A stretch of 64,000 nt of DNA from G020354025 sp964621455 (GTDB lineage: Bacteria > Fidelibacterota > Marinisomatia > SCGC-AAA003-L08 > TS1B11): NCBI GenBank assembly GCA_964621455.1, contig CAZULW010000001.1:1-64000 (forward strand), in the 5' to 3' direction. Shown here piece after piece: positions 40,982 to 49,751 of the stretch. The position numbers and the translations under genes were made by a program. The stretch's first letter is position 1. Every line of letters starts with the position of its first letter. The notes under the pieces were generated by a model. That model made no database searches and was not told the DNA's origin. It was given only the letters and a program-made list of their open reading frames with translations.

Positions 40982-41587
40982 ATGAAAAAGAACAATTTAA
41001 CGCAACAGATACTAACCCTCGTAAGAAAAGAGGGTGTGCTTCGGCCAAGGGACCTAGACCCTTTTGGCATTCCACGGGAGTACCTCCGCCGGCTTTATGA
41101 TAGTGGAAAGCTACGGAGGGCTGGTCGCGGACTATATATTCTGGCGGACGCAGAGGGGACAGAGCACCAGACACTCACCGAGGCCTGCAAGCGTGTGCCT
41201 CATGGCGTGGTGTGCCTGCTTTCAGCTCTTCGATACTACGATCTTACTACACAAGCGCCATTTGAGGTGTGGATGGCGATTGAAGAAAAAGCACGGCACC
41301 CAAAGGTTGATCATCCGGTGATACGGTTTGTACGTTTTTCAGGCCCTGCGTTTACAGAAGGTGTGGTTGAATATCGGATTGGCGGAGCGCCGATAAAGGT
41401 TTATAATCCCGCCAAGACCGTCGCCGATTGTTTCAAGTACCGAAACAAGATCGGTCTGGATGTGGCGCTGGAGGCGCTGCGGGATTGTTATCGATCGCGC
41501 AAATGCACAGTGGACGAGCTGCTGAAATACGGTGAAATTTGCCGTGTGGCTAACGTGATGAAACCATACCTGGAAGCAATAATTTGA
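40982..41587 (+). CDS. abiEi: AbiEi-family type IV antitoxin / transcriptional autoregulator
   Basis: A 201-residue protein. The N-terminal winged-helix DNA-binding region (LTLVRKEGVLRPRDLDPFGI, YLRRLYDSGKLRRAGRGLY; about 8-55) is followed by the AbiEi C-terminal domain (HQTLTEACKRVPHGVVCLLSAL, VYNPAKTVADCFKYRNKIG, VALEALRDC). In this family the protein neutralises the AbiEii toxin without direct binding and represses the operon. It overlaps the toxin gene by 4 nt, as usual. The operator palindrome upstream supports autorepression. Codon use and context mark the pair as a horizontally acquired insertion between housekeeping operons. Confidence 0.9.
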   Translation: MKKNNLTQQILTLVRKEGVLRPRDLDPFGIPREYLRRLYDSGKLRRAGRGLYILADAEGTEHQTLTEACKRVPHGVVCLLSALRYYDLTTQAPFEVWMAIEEKARHPKVDHPVIRFVRFSGPAFTEGVVEYRIGGAPIKVYNPAKTVADCFKYRNKIGLDVALEALRDCYRSRKCTVDELLKYGEICRVANVMKPYLEAII

Positions 41588-42499
41588 GTAAAACTACTCC
41601 CGTAGACCTCCCGGCTTCTGTCCGCCAGAGACTGCTGAATCTAAGCAGGGACAGAGGAGAGGACTTTAATTTCGTTCTAACAAGATATGCAGTGGAACGG
41701 CTTCTATACCGCATCGCGTGTTCCGAATACGCGACCCAATTCATTCTTAAGGGTGCCTCTCTCATCGCTGTCTGGACTGGTAGAGAACTGCGGCCGACCC
41801 AGGACGTGGATCTCCTTGGGCTTGGAGATTCATCTAACAAGCGGATAATTCAGGTTTTTCAACAAATATGCAGAGTAGATGTCGAGCCTGATGGATTGCA
41901 GTTTAATCCAGAGATCATCAGGGTAGAGGATATCCGTGAAGGTCAAGCATATGGGGGACAGCGAGTACGACTCCTGGCGAATCTTGGCAACACACAGATC
42001 GCCGTGCAGATTGACATTGGCTTCGGAGACCCGGTAACACCTGAAGCAAAGGAGATCACCTACCCAACGCTGCTTGACTTTCCTGCCCCGCGAATCCTGG
42101 CTTATCCGCCGGAAAGCGTAGTTGCTGAAAAACTTGAGGCTCTGGTCTCCCTGGGAATGGTGAATACTCGAATGAAGGACATCTACGACCTACGATTGAT
42201 GGCAAGATTATTAACCTTTGAGGGCTCAACGCTCGTGGACGCAATAAGAGCTACCTTCCCACCGCAAGACCGATATACCCACAACTACGCCAACAGCCTT
42301 AAGTAATGAGTTTTGCAGGGACGAGGATAAGCAGAAACAATGGACCGCATTTTTGATCCGCAGCGGGCTGGAAAAGCCGGACGTCAAGCTCTATGAGGTT
42401 ATTGGAGAACTTCGATCGTTCCTGGTTCCTCCACTCGAAGCTGCAGCAACCGGGACGGATTTTGTTAAATCTTGGGCAGGCGGTGGAACGTGGGCGTGA
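41584..42499 (+). pseudogene. abiEii: AbiEii-family nucleotidyltransferase toxin, frameshifted near the 3' end
   Basis: The main frame runs 41584-42306 (240 residues) and has the nucleotidyltransferase signature (FILKGASLIAVW, RPTQDVDLLGLG with DxD, LAYPPESVVAEKLEAL, RMKDIYDL). It stops early at TAA 42304. From 42302 a +1 frame continues with the expected family C-terminus (SNEFCRDEDKQKQWTAFL through WAGGGTWA) to TGA 42497-42499. Removing one A near cttaagtaa restores a continuous protein of about 305 residues, a normal AbiEii length. So this is either a recent inactivating mutation, a sequence error, or ribosomal frameshifting. The toxin core residues are present in the main frame. Confidence 0.85.
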
Positions 42500-42628
42500 G
42501 TTTGCTTGGCTCCTCCGGGCAATGTATTAACCTTCGCTCCAATGTGTCCAGCTTTTAGGATTCACTTTAACCTACCGCCGCCATAATTCATTGAAAGATA
42601 GCTATTCTCTGCGGTAGCTTTGGCCGCC

Positions 42629-43441
42629 ATGCTGATTTCCTTCAACGCCCGTTTGCGCGCCGAGGCGGAGCGCAAGCAATCCCGCCTGTGTCTGGGCCTG
42701 GACCTGGACCCGGCCAGATCCAGCCGGCTCCACGACGCCACCCTGGATTCTCTCAGGGAAGCCTCCCTGTCTATCGTAGAGGAAACCTGGGACCGGGTGT
42801 GGGGCTACAAGCTCAACTTCGCCTTTTTCGAGCGCTTCGGTGCAGCCGGGTATGCCTGGCTGGAGGAGCTGGCGGCCCACATCGGCGACCGGGCCTTGAC
42901 CATCGGTGACGCCAAGCGGGGGGATATCGGCAGCTCGGCCCGCCATTACGCTCAGGCTATCTTTCAGCATCTGGAGCTGGACGCCGCCACGGTAAATCCC
43001 TACATGGGGCAGGACGCCCTGGAACCGTTCCTCGCCGATCCGGCCCGGGGTGCTTTCGTGCTGTGCCTCACCTCCAATCCGGGCGCCGAGGACTTCCAGC
43101 GCCACGGCAACGATCACCCGCTCTATCTGGAGGTGGCTGCCTGGGCCCGGTCCCTCAACGACGCCGGCAACCTGGGACTGGTAGTAGGAGCCACTCACCC
43201 CGATGACTTGGCGAAGATTCGACGGACGGCCCCCGATCTCCCCTTCCTCATCCCGGGGGTGGGCGCACAGGGAGGCGCCCTGGAGCCCGCGGTGGCGTGC
43301 GGCACCCCGGAGTTCCCCAGCATCATCAACGTGTCGCGGGGCATTGTATACGCCGGCGAGGGGTCGCTGAACGAAATCTCAGCCGCTGTGGAAGATTATA
43401 ACCGGCGGATCAGCACGATAGCACAGTCTCATGGACTTTGA
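42629..43441 (+). CDS. pyrF: Orotidine-5'-phosphate decarboxylase (type 2)
   Basis: From ATG 42629 (an in-frame TTG lies 9 nt earlier), about 270 residues. The length and sequence fit the type 2 PyrF branch. The family signature with the catalytic Lys is GDAKRGDIGSSA, and other conserved parts are LCLGLDLDP, YKLNFAFFERFG, VNPYMGQDALEPF and PGVGAQGG. It decarboxylates OMP to UMP, the last step of de novo pyrimidine synthesis. It overlaps pyrE by 11 nt, so the two are coupled and carry out consecutive steps. Confidence 0.95.
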   Translation: MLISFNARLRAEAERKQSRLCLGLDLDPARSSRLHDATLDSLREASLSIVEETWDRVWGYKLNFAFFERFGAAGYAWLEELAAHIGDRALTIGDAKRGDIGSSARHYAQAIFQHLELDAATVNPYMGQDALEPFLADPARGAFVLCLTSNPGAEDFQRHGNDHPLYLEVAAWARSLNDAGNLGLVVGATHPDDLAKIRRTAPDLPFLIPGVGAQGGALEPAVACGTPEFPSIINVSRGIVYAGEGSLNEISAAVEDYNRRISTIAQSHGL

Positions 43442-44003
43442 CCTGCTGAGCCTGCTGCAGGAAAGCGGAGCCCTGCTGGAGGGACATTTTCTCCTCACTT
43501 CCGGCCGGCACAGTGACCGCTATATCGAGAAATTCCGGCTGCTGGAGCGGCCCGACGCCCTGGACGCCGCCGCCCAAGCCATGACCGAGGGGATCAGCCC
43601 TGATGAGGTGGACGTGGTCCTGGGAGCGGCGGTAGGCGGCATCCTGCTCGCCGGAGCGGTGGCCCGCATCCTGGGCCGCCGCACCATGTTCACCGAGCGG
43701 GTGGATGGCGTCATGGACCTCCGAAGGGGTTTCGCCCTGTCACCCGGCGACCGGGTACTGGTGGTCGAGGACATCGTGACCACCGGCGGCTCGGTCTCCG
43801 AGCTCCTGGATGTGGCGCGCGAAGCGGGAGCCAGGGTACAGAGCGTGGTGTGCCTGGTTGACCGGAGCGAACAGGGCATCGATTTCGGCGCACCGGGGAG
43901 GGTCCTGCTGCGCCTGCCCATCGCCGACTGGGAGCCGGAGGACTGCCCCCTTTGCCGGCAGGATGCCCCCCTGGTCAAGCCCGGACGCTCAGGGAAAAGG
44001 TAA
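43431..44003 (+). CDS. pyrE: Orotate phosphoribosyltransferase
   Basis: A 190-residue type I phosphoribosyltransferase. The PRPP-binding motif VLVVEDIVTTGGS lies near residue 105. The N-terminal hood has FLLTSGRHSDRYIEKF, and the flexible catalytic loop follows the RRTMFTERVDG strand. It makes OMP from orotate and PRPP, which PyrF then decarboxylates. The C-terminus has CPLCRQDAPL, a short cysteine-containing extension seen in some members. The start overlaps the pyrF end. Confidence 0.92.
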   Translation: MDFDLLSLLQESGALLEGHFLLTSGRHSDRYIEKFRLLERPDALDAAAQAMTEGISPDEVDVVLGAAVGGILLAGAVARILGRRTMFTERVDGVMDLRRGFALSPGDRVLVVEDIVTTGGSVSELLDVAREAGARVQSVVCLVDRSEQGIDFGAPGRVLLRLPIADWEPEDCPLCRQDAPLVKPGRSGKR

Positions 44004-44060
44004 GCCTGCTCCCGGATATATAAGACGGGCTTTGCCGTAGCGTCCTGATCCCTGGAGCTA

Positions 44061-44420
44061 TTACCAGGGCAAATTGACTGCGATGGGGCGAGCAGCAGGG
44101 TCATCGCCCTCGACGGCCCTGGGCTCCAAGACCTCCGCCAGGAAACGCACGATAGCCGCACGCTTATCAGCATCCACAGGGGTCCACGTCACGTAAAGCG
44201 CTATCTTATCGATTTCCCTGATATCATCTTCCCATTGGTGACGATAGAGCTGCTCCCGGATGAAACCCTGGCCGACTCTTAGAACCGTCCGACCGAGACC
44301 ACCTCGCCAGATGATATAGACCCCATTGACGATGTCAAAATAGTCATCGTCAAGATCAAGGCCGTAGAGCCGGCACCAGTCCCCTCCCTCACACTTATTC
44401 CACATCAACGTAAGTTGCAT
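44061..44420 (-). CDS. Small GIY-YIG-like protein
   Basis: A 119-residue protein. The segment NGVYIIWRGG followed by VLRVGQGFIREQLYRHQWEDDI resembles the GIY-YIG nuclease core: a GVYxI strand, an xVGQG strand and an Arg in the helix after it. A later ELALYVTW-like strand (KIALYVTWTPV), an acidic helix (RFLAEVLEP) and a conserved-looking PIAVNLPW end follow. The acidic helix would give the metal-binding Glu. It could be a DNA nuclease or a relic of one. No partner domain is present, and it is convergent with pyrE. Identification is from motif pattern only. Confidence 0.55.
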   Translation of the reverse strand: MQLTLMWNKCEGGDWCRLYGLDLDDDYFDIVNGVYIIWRGGLGRTVLRVGQGFIREQLYRHQWEDDIREIDKIALYVTWTPVDADKRAAIVRFLAEVLEPRAVEGDDPAARPIAVNLPW

Positions 44421-44674
44421 AACCCATCCTCCAATCCAAGCGGGAAATATTCACCCGAAAAATTAACATGGGAACCTGCCTTTGGTCACCCTGTTGTTGC
44501 CCACACATCCCCCTGGACAAACTTAAAGCGTCCGCGTTGACATTCAAACAGAAGGACTGTGATATGTCGCTGGAACCAGGCAAAGTGCCGACCGGGGTTC
44601 GGCTCATACCCGGAGCTGGAGATCAAGTCTATTGCAAAGAATCCCTTGGCACCTACAGGACTTTGAGCTTAAGG
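44421..44674. other. Intergenic stretch, nothing recognised
   Basis: Between two minus-strand genes. A short plus-strand frame here has no convincing composition or ribosome-binding site. It presumably carries the promoter of the GIY-YIG-like gene. Confidence 0.3.
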
Positions 44675-45070
44675 CTAGCCCGAATGTACCCTCACAGATG
44701 ACTCAATCTTCATAAGCGTATCAATGGTTCTCATAAAGACTTCATTCTGCATTTTCCAGGCCTCTTCGCCCTGCTCCTCAATTGCCCGCTGGGCCACATA
44801 ACCCAGGGTTACGGCTGCAATAGCCAGAAAGATCGCGGCAACAGCTAGCGAGATGGAGACCATAAAACCTACCAGCCCAACGGTGGAAAAGGTAATAGCC
44901 TCGGCGCCCACCACATTTTGGAATAACATGGTGCCAACGACACCAAGAATCAAGGCGAATACGAATACAACGGTACGCCAATAGGAAAAACCCCTACCGA
45001 GCTTGGATGGCTGTATAGTACCATTGCCACTCGCCTGCCGTGTGACTTTTGCAGTCTTAAATTCTGTCAT
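44675..45070 (-). CDS. Two-helix membrane protein, unknown
   Basis: The ATG at 45070 (MTEFKTAKV) is preferred to an in-frame ATG 21 nt upstream because aaggag lies just before it. The 131-residue product has a cytosolic basic N-terminus and two long hydrophobic helices: TVVFVFALILGVVGTMLF and FMVSISLAVAAIFLAIAAVTLGYVA. The charged C-terminal helix (QRAIEEQGEEAWKMQNEVF) has coiled-coil character. No family recognised. Its upstream gap is the AT-rich region with two TGTGA-N6-TCACA sites, so it may be under CRP/FNR-type control. Confidence 0.65.
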   Translation of the reverse strand: MTEFKTAKVTRQASGNGTIQPSKLGRGFSYWRTVVFVFALILGVVGTMLFQNVVGAEAITFSTVGLVGFMVSISLAVAAIFLAIAAVTLGYVAQRAIEEQGEEAWKMQNEVFMRTIDTLMKIESSVRVHSG

Positions 45071-45091
45071 TGTCTTTCTCCTTCCTTTCAT

Positions 45092-45827
45092 TCCGCTCTG
45101 ATCGATTACTTTATCAGCTTACTTTTTCCTTTGGGATTTCTTCATCGCTTTATTCCCTTAAAAGCCTCACGGACATCACTCACTTTACCCGAATACATTA
45201 ACAATTCACATTACTCTTCGTGTACTTTTTCTTTCACATTTCACTGCACTTTTACAGTACCGGAACAAATGAACTGATTTTTTCCATGTCTGTCAAGTGA
45301 TTAAGGCACACAATCACCCTTTTCCCTGCCTTCTGACAATAACTTTTGAGGTTATTGTGATATCCATCACAGAATCTTTGTGATTGGGATCACAGAGAAC
45401 ATGTATGCACGATTACCTTTTATTATAACAGGCATGTGAAGCAAAACGACAAAACAAAAAAATTAATGGTACTTTCTAATTAAAATATATCGTCAACGAG
45501 TATCAATACTTAATTTGAATATTTCTTATATTCCTCAAAAATACTCGACCATTTTCCTTCTGATAGATACAATTTACTTTCCCCAGAAGTCTTCTGCATT
45601 AGCCCGAAACTCCCAGCATCATTATGCACCTGAAGGAAACACTACGCCCGGATTACGCCGACTGGATTGTGGCAATAAGCGCGTCCAAGCGGTAACTTTT
45701 ATCCAGCACCGAGAGCCGGGCTGTTCACAGACCTTAACTTATGACCCCTCCGAAGCAATTATCCCGGAGGGCTCATTGTCAGGCTTTAAGACTGCCTGCC
45801 AGTTTAAATTCAGGAAGGAGCCAATCC
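45092..45827. promoter_or_regulatory. AT-rich divergent regulatory region
   Basis: A 736-nt gap between the leftward membrane protein and the rightward cyclophilin gene, markedly AT-rich at 45400-45560. It holds the two CRP-like sites listed separately and an imperfect third (gtgatt / aatcac, 45297-45317). No convincing gene is present. A plus-strand frame at 45515-45847 has poor composition. Confidence 0.6.
45356..45394. promoter_or_regulatory. Tandem perfect CRP/FNR-type sites
   Basis: Site 1, TGTGATATCCATCACA (45356-45371), and site 2, TGTGATTGGGATCACA (45379-45394), both match the CRP consensus half-sites TGTGA and TCACA with a 6-nt spacer exactly. Their centres are 23 bp apart, about two DNA turns, so bound dimers would sit on one face. 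The regulator itself is not in the window. Confidence 0.75.
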
Positions 45828-46727
45828 GTGAAACGGAGCATGCGTAAGTTTTGGACCATATTGGGGCTCCTGGCCTTCATCTGGACCTGCGGAGGAGGAC
45901 CGGAGGAGGAAATCCTCAAGACTTACCCCAATGGCCAGAAGCAGGAGGTGGCCCGCTACGAGTGGAAAGGGGGCGAGCGGCATATGGTATCCAGGACCGG
46001 CTCCCACAGCAACGGCGCCGTCTCCTTTAAGGAGACCTACCAGAAGGGCTCGATGACCTCTTATCGGTCCTGGTGGCCAAACGGCAAGCTGCGGGTGGTT
46101 CGGAAGTACAAGGGAGATGCGGTGGCGAGCGAACAGGGTTATGATTCCGATGGCGTCCGCTATTTGACTGGTGAGGAGATTAATCTCATCCTCCGCAGGC
46201 TGGCCGATTATCCTGGTGAACCGGCCTCTCCACAAGATACGGTGGTCATGGAAACCTCCGCCGGCATTATCAGACTCCGCCTGTTCACGGATGTTACGCC
46301 CGGGCACAGCGATAACTTCAAGCGCCTGGCGAATTTCGGTTATTACGACAGCACCACCTTCTACCGGGTAATCCCCGGCTTTGTAATCCAGGGGGGAGAC
46401 ATTCTCTCCAGGGACGCTCAGCGGTCCAACGACGGGCAGGGCGGCCCGGGCTACACCATCCCGGCGGAATTCAATCCCCGGCCCCACCGGAAAGGGACCC
46501 TGGCCATGGCGCGCTCTCCTCGGGACCCCAACAGCGCCGGCAGCCAGTTCTATATCGCTCTGAGGCGGCTGCCCCAGCTGGATAACCAGTACTCCGTCTT
46601 CGGGGAAGTCATCGAGGGCATGGCCGTGGTGGATTCCATCGCCACCGCCGCTACTGATTCAGGGGACAATCCGGTGCAGCCCCAGCGCATCTTCCGCGTC
46701 CGCGTCGGGAAATCTGAAACGCCCTGA
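45828..46727 (+). CDS. Cyclophilin-type peptidyl-prolyl isomerase lipoprotein with MORN-like repeats
   Basis: The GTG at 45828 is chosen because aaggag lies 7 nt before it; a longer frame lacks support. The 299-residue protein has a lipoprotein signal (LLAFIWTC, Cys20). A repeat region of the MORN_2/antitoxin-like type follows (about 30-120; YPNGQKQEVARYEWKGGER, WWPNGKLRVVRKYKG). A cyclophilin domain fills about 135-299 (FYRVIPGFVIQGGD, AGSQFYIALRRLPQLD). It catalyses proline isomerisation in the periplasm while anchored in a membrane. It is followed by dsbD and tlpA-like genes, forming a periplasmic protein-folding set. The MORN-like and cyclophilin combination is unusual. Confidence 0.88.
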   Translation: MKRSMRKFWTILGLLAFIWTCGGGPEEEILKTYPNGQKQEVARYEWKGGERHMVSRTGSHSNGAVSFKETYQKGSMTSYRSWWPNGKLRVVRKYKGDAVASEQGYDSDGVRYLTGEEINLILRRLADYPGEPASPQDTVVMETSAGIIRLRLFTDVTPGHSDNFKRLANFGYYDSTTFYRVIPGFVIQGGDILSRDAQRSNDGQGGPGYTIPAEFNPRPHRKGTLAMARSPRDPNSAGSQFYIALRRLPQLDNQYSVFGEVIEGMAVVDSIATAATDSGDNPVQPQRIFRVRVGKSETP

Positions 46728-46759
46728 GCCCGGAGGCATAGCGCCAACCAGGAGACCCG

Positions 46760-48745
46760 GTGCCCGAAAACATCATCCTGACCTGGGGACATATGCACCT
46801 GAATCGGATCAAGCTCACGCTGCTGGTGGGCGTTGTTGCCATCGCGCCCCTGCTGGGTCAATTCCCGACGGACGTGGTCCAGGTGGTGGTATCCATTGAC
46901 CGCACTGACGTGCGCCCCGGCGAGCAGATCATCCTCCAGGCCGACATTGACATCGAGCCGGGTTGGCACATCTACTCCAGCGATTTCAGCGGGCTGGGCC
47001 CCGTACCCACGCACTTTGAACTGGACGATAGTGCCAAGGTGTCCGCCACGGGCCCCTTTCAGGAACCACCGTCCAAGCGGGTATGGGACGAGGGCTTTGA
47101 GATAGAGGTGGGATGGCACTCAGGCAGCCTGAAAGTACATCAGGCCATGGCACTCGCCGAGGACCTCCCCCCCGGTCCCATACTCCTGGAAGGGCACTTC
47201 GCCTACATGGCCTGTACCGAGACCTATTGTCTGACTCCCATCTACCAGCGCTTCAGTTTCCAGCTGTACGTAGAGGAAGGGCCGGTACGGGATGCCTATG
47301 CCTTTCGCCCGGCCAAACCAGCACTGTCCGCAGTTACCGGGCTTGAGGGCACCGAACTGCAGCGGGCCATCCTGGAAGGATTCTGGTCGTTTCTCCTGCT
47401 TGCCATGGGTATGGGATTGATTTCCCTTCTGACCCCGTGCGTCTTCCCCATGATTCCGATCACGGTCTCGTTCTTCCTCAAGCAGGGCGAATCGGGGGAG
47501 ATACCACCGTTAAAAGCAGCCGGCCTCTATGGTGGTGGCATTATCGTGATCTATTCACTCCTGGGATTCCTGCTGGCCATTACCCTCGGGGCCACCGGCG
47601 CCAACCAACTGGCATCCAACCCCTGGGTCAACCTGTTCCTGGCCGGACTGTTCGTCTATTTTGCCCTCAGCCTGTTTGGCATGTATGAAATCCAGCTGCC
47701 CTCCTGGCTGCGCCAGTTCAGCCTGGCACAGGAATCAAGGGGGGGACTGCTGGGCATTTTCTTCATGGCCCTTACCTTTACCCTCACTTCCTTTACCTGT
47801 ACCATCCAGTTCGTGGGATTGCTGCTGGTGGCGGCCAGCCAGGGCCATTACCTGTGGCCCGCCATCGGGATGGTCACCTATTCGGTCACCTTCGCCATGC
47901 CCTTTTTCTTCCTGGCCCTGTTTCCCCAGTACCTGGCCCGTCTGCCCAGGAGCGGCGGCTGGATGAACTCGGTGAAGGTGGTGATGGGCTTCCTGGAGTT
48001 TGCCGCCGCTTTCAAATTTGTCAGCAACTCCGACCTGGTATGGGGCTGGGGCTTCTTCAGCCACCAGCTGGTCCTGGCATCGTGGACGGTAATCCTCCTG
48101 CTTACCGGCTTCTACCTGCTAGGTAAGATCCAGCTGCCCCACGATTCGCCGCTTGAGAGGGTCGCGGTGCCCCGACTGCTGACCAGCGGCGCGTTCATCA
48201 TCTTCGGCTTCCTGCTGGCGGCGGGCCTGGCGGGACAGAGGATACCGGGGCTGGTGGAGGCATACCTGCCCCCCCGGATGAGTGAGGAGTATGCCGGGGT
48301 GGTACTCAACAACCGACTCGAGACCCTCCAGTGGTACGAGGAATACGACGAAGCCCTGGCCCAGGCCAAGTTGATCAACCAGCCCATCTTCCTGGACGTG
48401 ACCGGCTATACCTGCACCAACTGCCGCTGGATGGAAGCCAACATCTTCACCAAGCCGGCCGTGGCCGAGCGGTTCAGGCAATTCGTGCTGCTGCGTCTCT
48501 ATACCGACGGCGGCAACAACTTCCGGGAGAAGCAGCGATTTGTAGTGGAGCGGTTCGGAACCGCCGCCCTGCCCTTTTATGCCATCCTGGCTCCTGACGG
48601 GAGTGAGCTCGCCCGCTTCCCGGGGATGACCAGAGATTACCGGAAATTCGTGGCGTTCCTGGATAAGGGGCTGCTCTCACAGCAGTTAAGCCCGACCGCC
48701 ATCCAAGACCTGACCGGGCGACCAGCCGAAAGAAAGTATGAATAA
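46760..48745 (+). CDS. dsbD: Thiol:disulfide interchange protein DsbD
   Basis: A 661-residue protein starting at GTG 46760 (aggaga upstream). Residues 1-40 act as signal peptide, and 40-190 are the DsbD alpha immunoglobulin-like periplasmic domain (VSIDRTDVRPGEQIILQADI). About 205-490 hold eight membrane helices with the transport cysteines in TPCVFPMIPI and SFTCTIQFVG. A C-terminal thioredoxin-like domain (about 530-645) has CTNCRW. It moves electrons from cytosolic thioredoxin to the periplasm. It lies between the cyclophilin and a TlpA-like thioredoxin, which is probably one of its clients. Confidence 0.93.
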   Translation: MPENIILTWGHMHLNRIKLTLLVGVVAIAPLLGQFPTDVVQVVVSIDRTDVRPGEQIILQADIDIEPGWHIYSSDFSGLGPVPTHFELDDSAKVSATGPFQEPPSKRVWDEGFEIEVGWHSGSLKVHQAMALAEDLPPGPILLEGHFAYMACTETYCLTPIYQRFSFQLYVEEGPVRDAYAFRPAKPALSAVTGLEGTELQRAILEGFWSFLLLAMGMGLISLLTPCVFPMIPITVSFFLKQGESGEIPPLKAAGLYGGGIIVIYSLLGFLLAITLGATGANQLASNPWVNLFLAGLFVYFALSLFGMYEIQLPSWLRQFSLAQESRGGLLGIFFMALTFTLTSFTCTIQFVGLLLVAASQGHYLWPAIGMVTYSVTFAMPFFFLALFPQYLARLPRSGGWMNSVKVVMGFLEFAAAFKFVSNSDLVWGWGFFSHQLVLASWTVILLLTGFYLLGKIQLPHDSPLERVAVPRLLTSGAFIIFGFLLAAGLAGQRIPGLVEAYLPPRMSEEYAGVVLNNRLETLQWYEEYDEALAQAKLINQPIFLDVTGYTCTNCRWMEANIFTKPAVAERFRQFVLLRLYTDGGNNFREKQRFVVERFGTAALPFYAILAPDGSELARFPGMTRDYRKFVAFLDKGLLSQQLSPTAIQDLTGRPAERKYE

Positions 48746-48789
48746 GGGGAGTGGGAACTTTTTAACTACCCGGCCTTTTAAACAAAAGT

Positions 48790-49320
48790 ATGACTAAGCA
48801 CACCTGGACAACTATTGCCCTCATCGCAGCCGCGGCAGTCATCGGTGGTAGTGCCCCGGCCGTCGGCATCGATCAGGGCAGGGAACAGAATGAGCAGCGA
48901 GCCCTGGCCCCCGATTTCACCCTTCGCAATCTCGACGGCGAGCGGATCACCCTCAGCGATCTGCGGGGCAAGGTGGTGCTGTTGAACTTCTGGGCCACCT
49001 GGTGCGGTCCCTGCCGTGCTGAGATCCCCGATCTAAGTCGTATCTATACCGCCTACATGGATCGGGGCGTGGTCGTTCTGGGGATTTCCTGGGATGATCT
49101 CAACAGTGAACAGATCATGACCTTCGTTAAAAATTACAAGGTCACCTACCCCATCCTCTACGGCACGCAGTCTGAGTTATCTCATGTCGGCAGGGCCTAC
49201 GCCTGGGAGGGATATCTTCCCACCACCTACATCATAGACCGCCAGGGGTATGTGCAGGACGTGTACATAGGCGCCCGGAACGAGAAATTCTTCCTGAATA
49301 GTATCGAGCCGCTGCTATAG
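48790..49320 (+). CDS. TlpA/ResA-like thioredoxin family protein (periplasmic)
   Basis: A 176-residue protein with a signal peptide (TTIALIAAAAVIGGSAPA). A thioredoxin-like domain follows (about 40-176): APDFTLRNLDGERITLSDLRGKVVLL split over the first strands, the active-site WATWCGPCRAEIP, and a cis-Pro region (YLPTTYIIDRQGYV). It reduces periplasmic disulfides or works in cytochrome maturation, with electrons from DsbD upstream. It is separated from dsbD by 44 nt that contain one copy of a 31-nt dispersed motif. Confidence 0.9.
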   Translation: MTKHTWTTIALIAAAAVIGGSAPAVGIDQGREQNEQRALAPDFTLRNLDGERITLSDLRGKVVLLNFWATWCGPCRAEIPDLSRIYTAYMDRGVVVLGISWDDLNSEQIMTFVKNYKVTYPILYGTQSELSHVGRAYAWEGYLPTTYIIDRQGYVQDVYIGARNEKFFLNSIEPLL

Positions 49321-49751
49321 ACCCCTTTCTCGTTAATTGCTTTACCTTTGGCGGTGAAATGAGAACTCACCCCCCCATAGGGGACCCTGCGGGACAAACC
49401 CTTCGATCCGCCAGCTCTACAGGAGTCCCTTTCCCGACGGGATCCCTGCGGGATGTGACTGGCGGACTCAGGGCGGGCACTTTTTTAACCCACCCCCCTG
49501 TCCCCCCTCCCTTATTAAGGGAGGGAGGCATCACGAAGTGAAGGGGGGTGGGTTGACCCGCTGAAGCGGTTTTCACAATACGTTGTAACCTAATGACAGC
49601 CCACGACTTAAGTCGTGGGCTTTTTGTACCTGCACAAATATTGATGAACCGTTTTTCCCGAAGGGATGCCTATGGCAAACGGTTTCTATTGCCCCGGAGT
49701 ACTTCGGGGGAAGTTCTGATTCATTATAAGACACAAGATCGGGTTGGGCAT
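49321..49751. repeat. Repeat-rich intergenic region with long hairpins
   Basis: No gene. It contains a 13-bp perfect outer inverted repeat, aacccacccccct (49487-49499) and aggggggtgggtt (49542-49554), around an inner cctcccttattaagggagg palindrome. A ccgctgaagcggtt palindrome with gtaac nearby starts at about 49559; a similar unit recurs at 55472-55505. A 24-nt perfect palindrome beginning agcccacgacttaag lies at 49598-49621, followed by TTTTT, and likely works as terminator for both strands. Confidence 0.75.
49598..49627. terminator. Bidirectional-looking terminator hairpin
   Basis: A perfect 24-nt palindrome (agcccacgactt and its complement) followed by a T-run on the plus strand. It is between the tlpA-like gene (plus) and hemW (minus), convergent genes. 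Confidence 0.75.

Noticed and set aside
45515..45847. 110-residue frame before the cyclophilin gene
   Set aside because: No ribosome-binding site, mixed composition, lies in an AT-rich regulatory gap and overlaps the true gene start in another frame.
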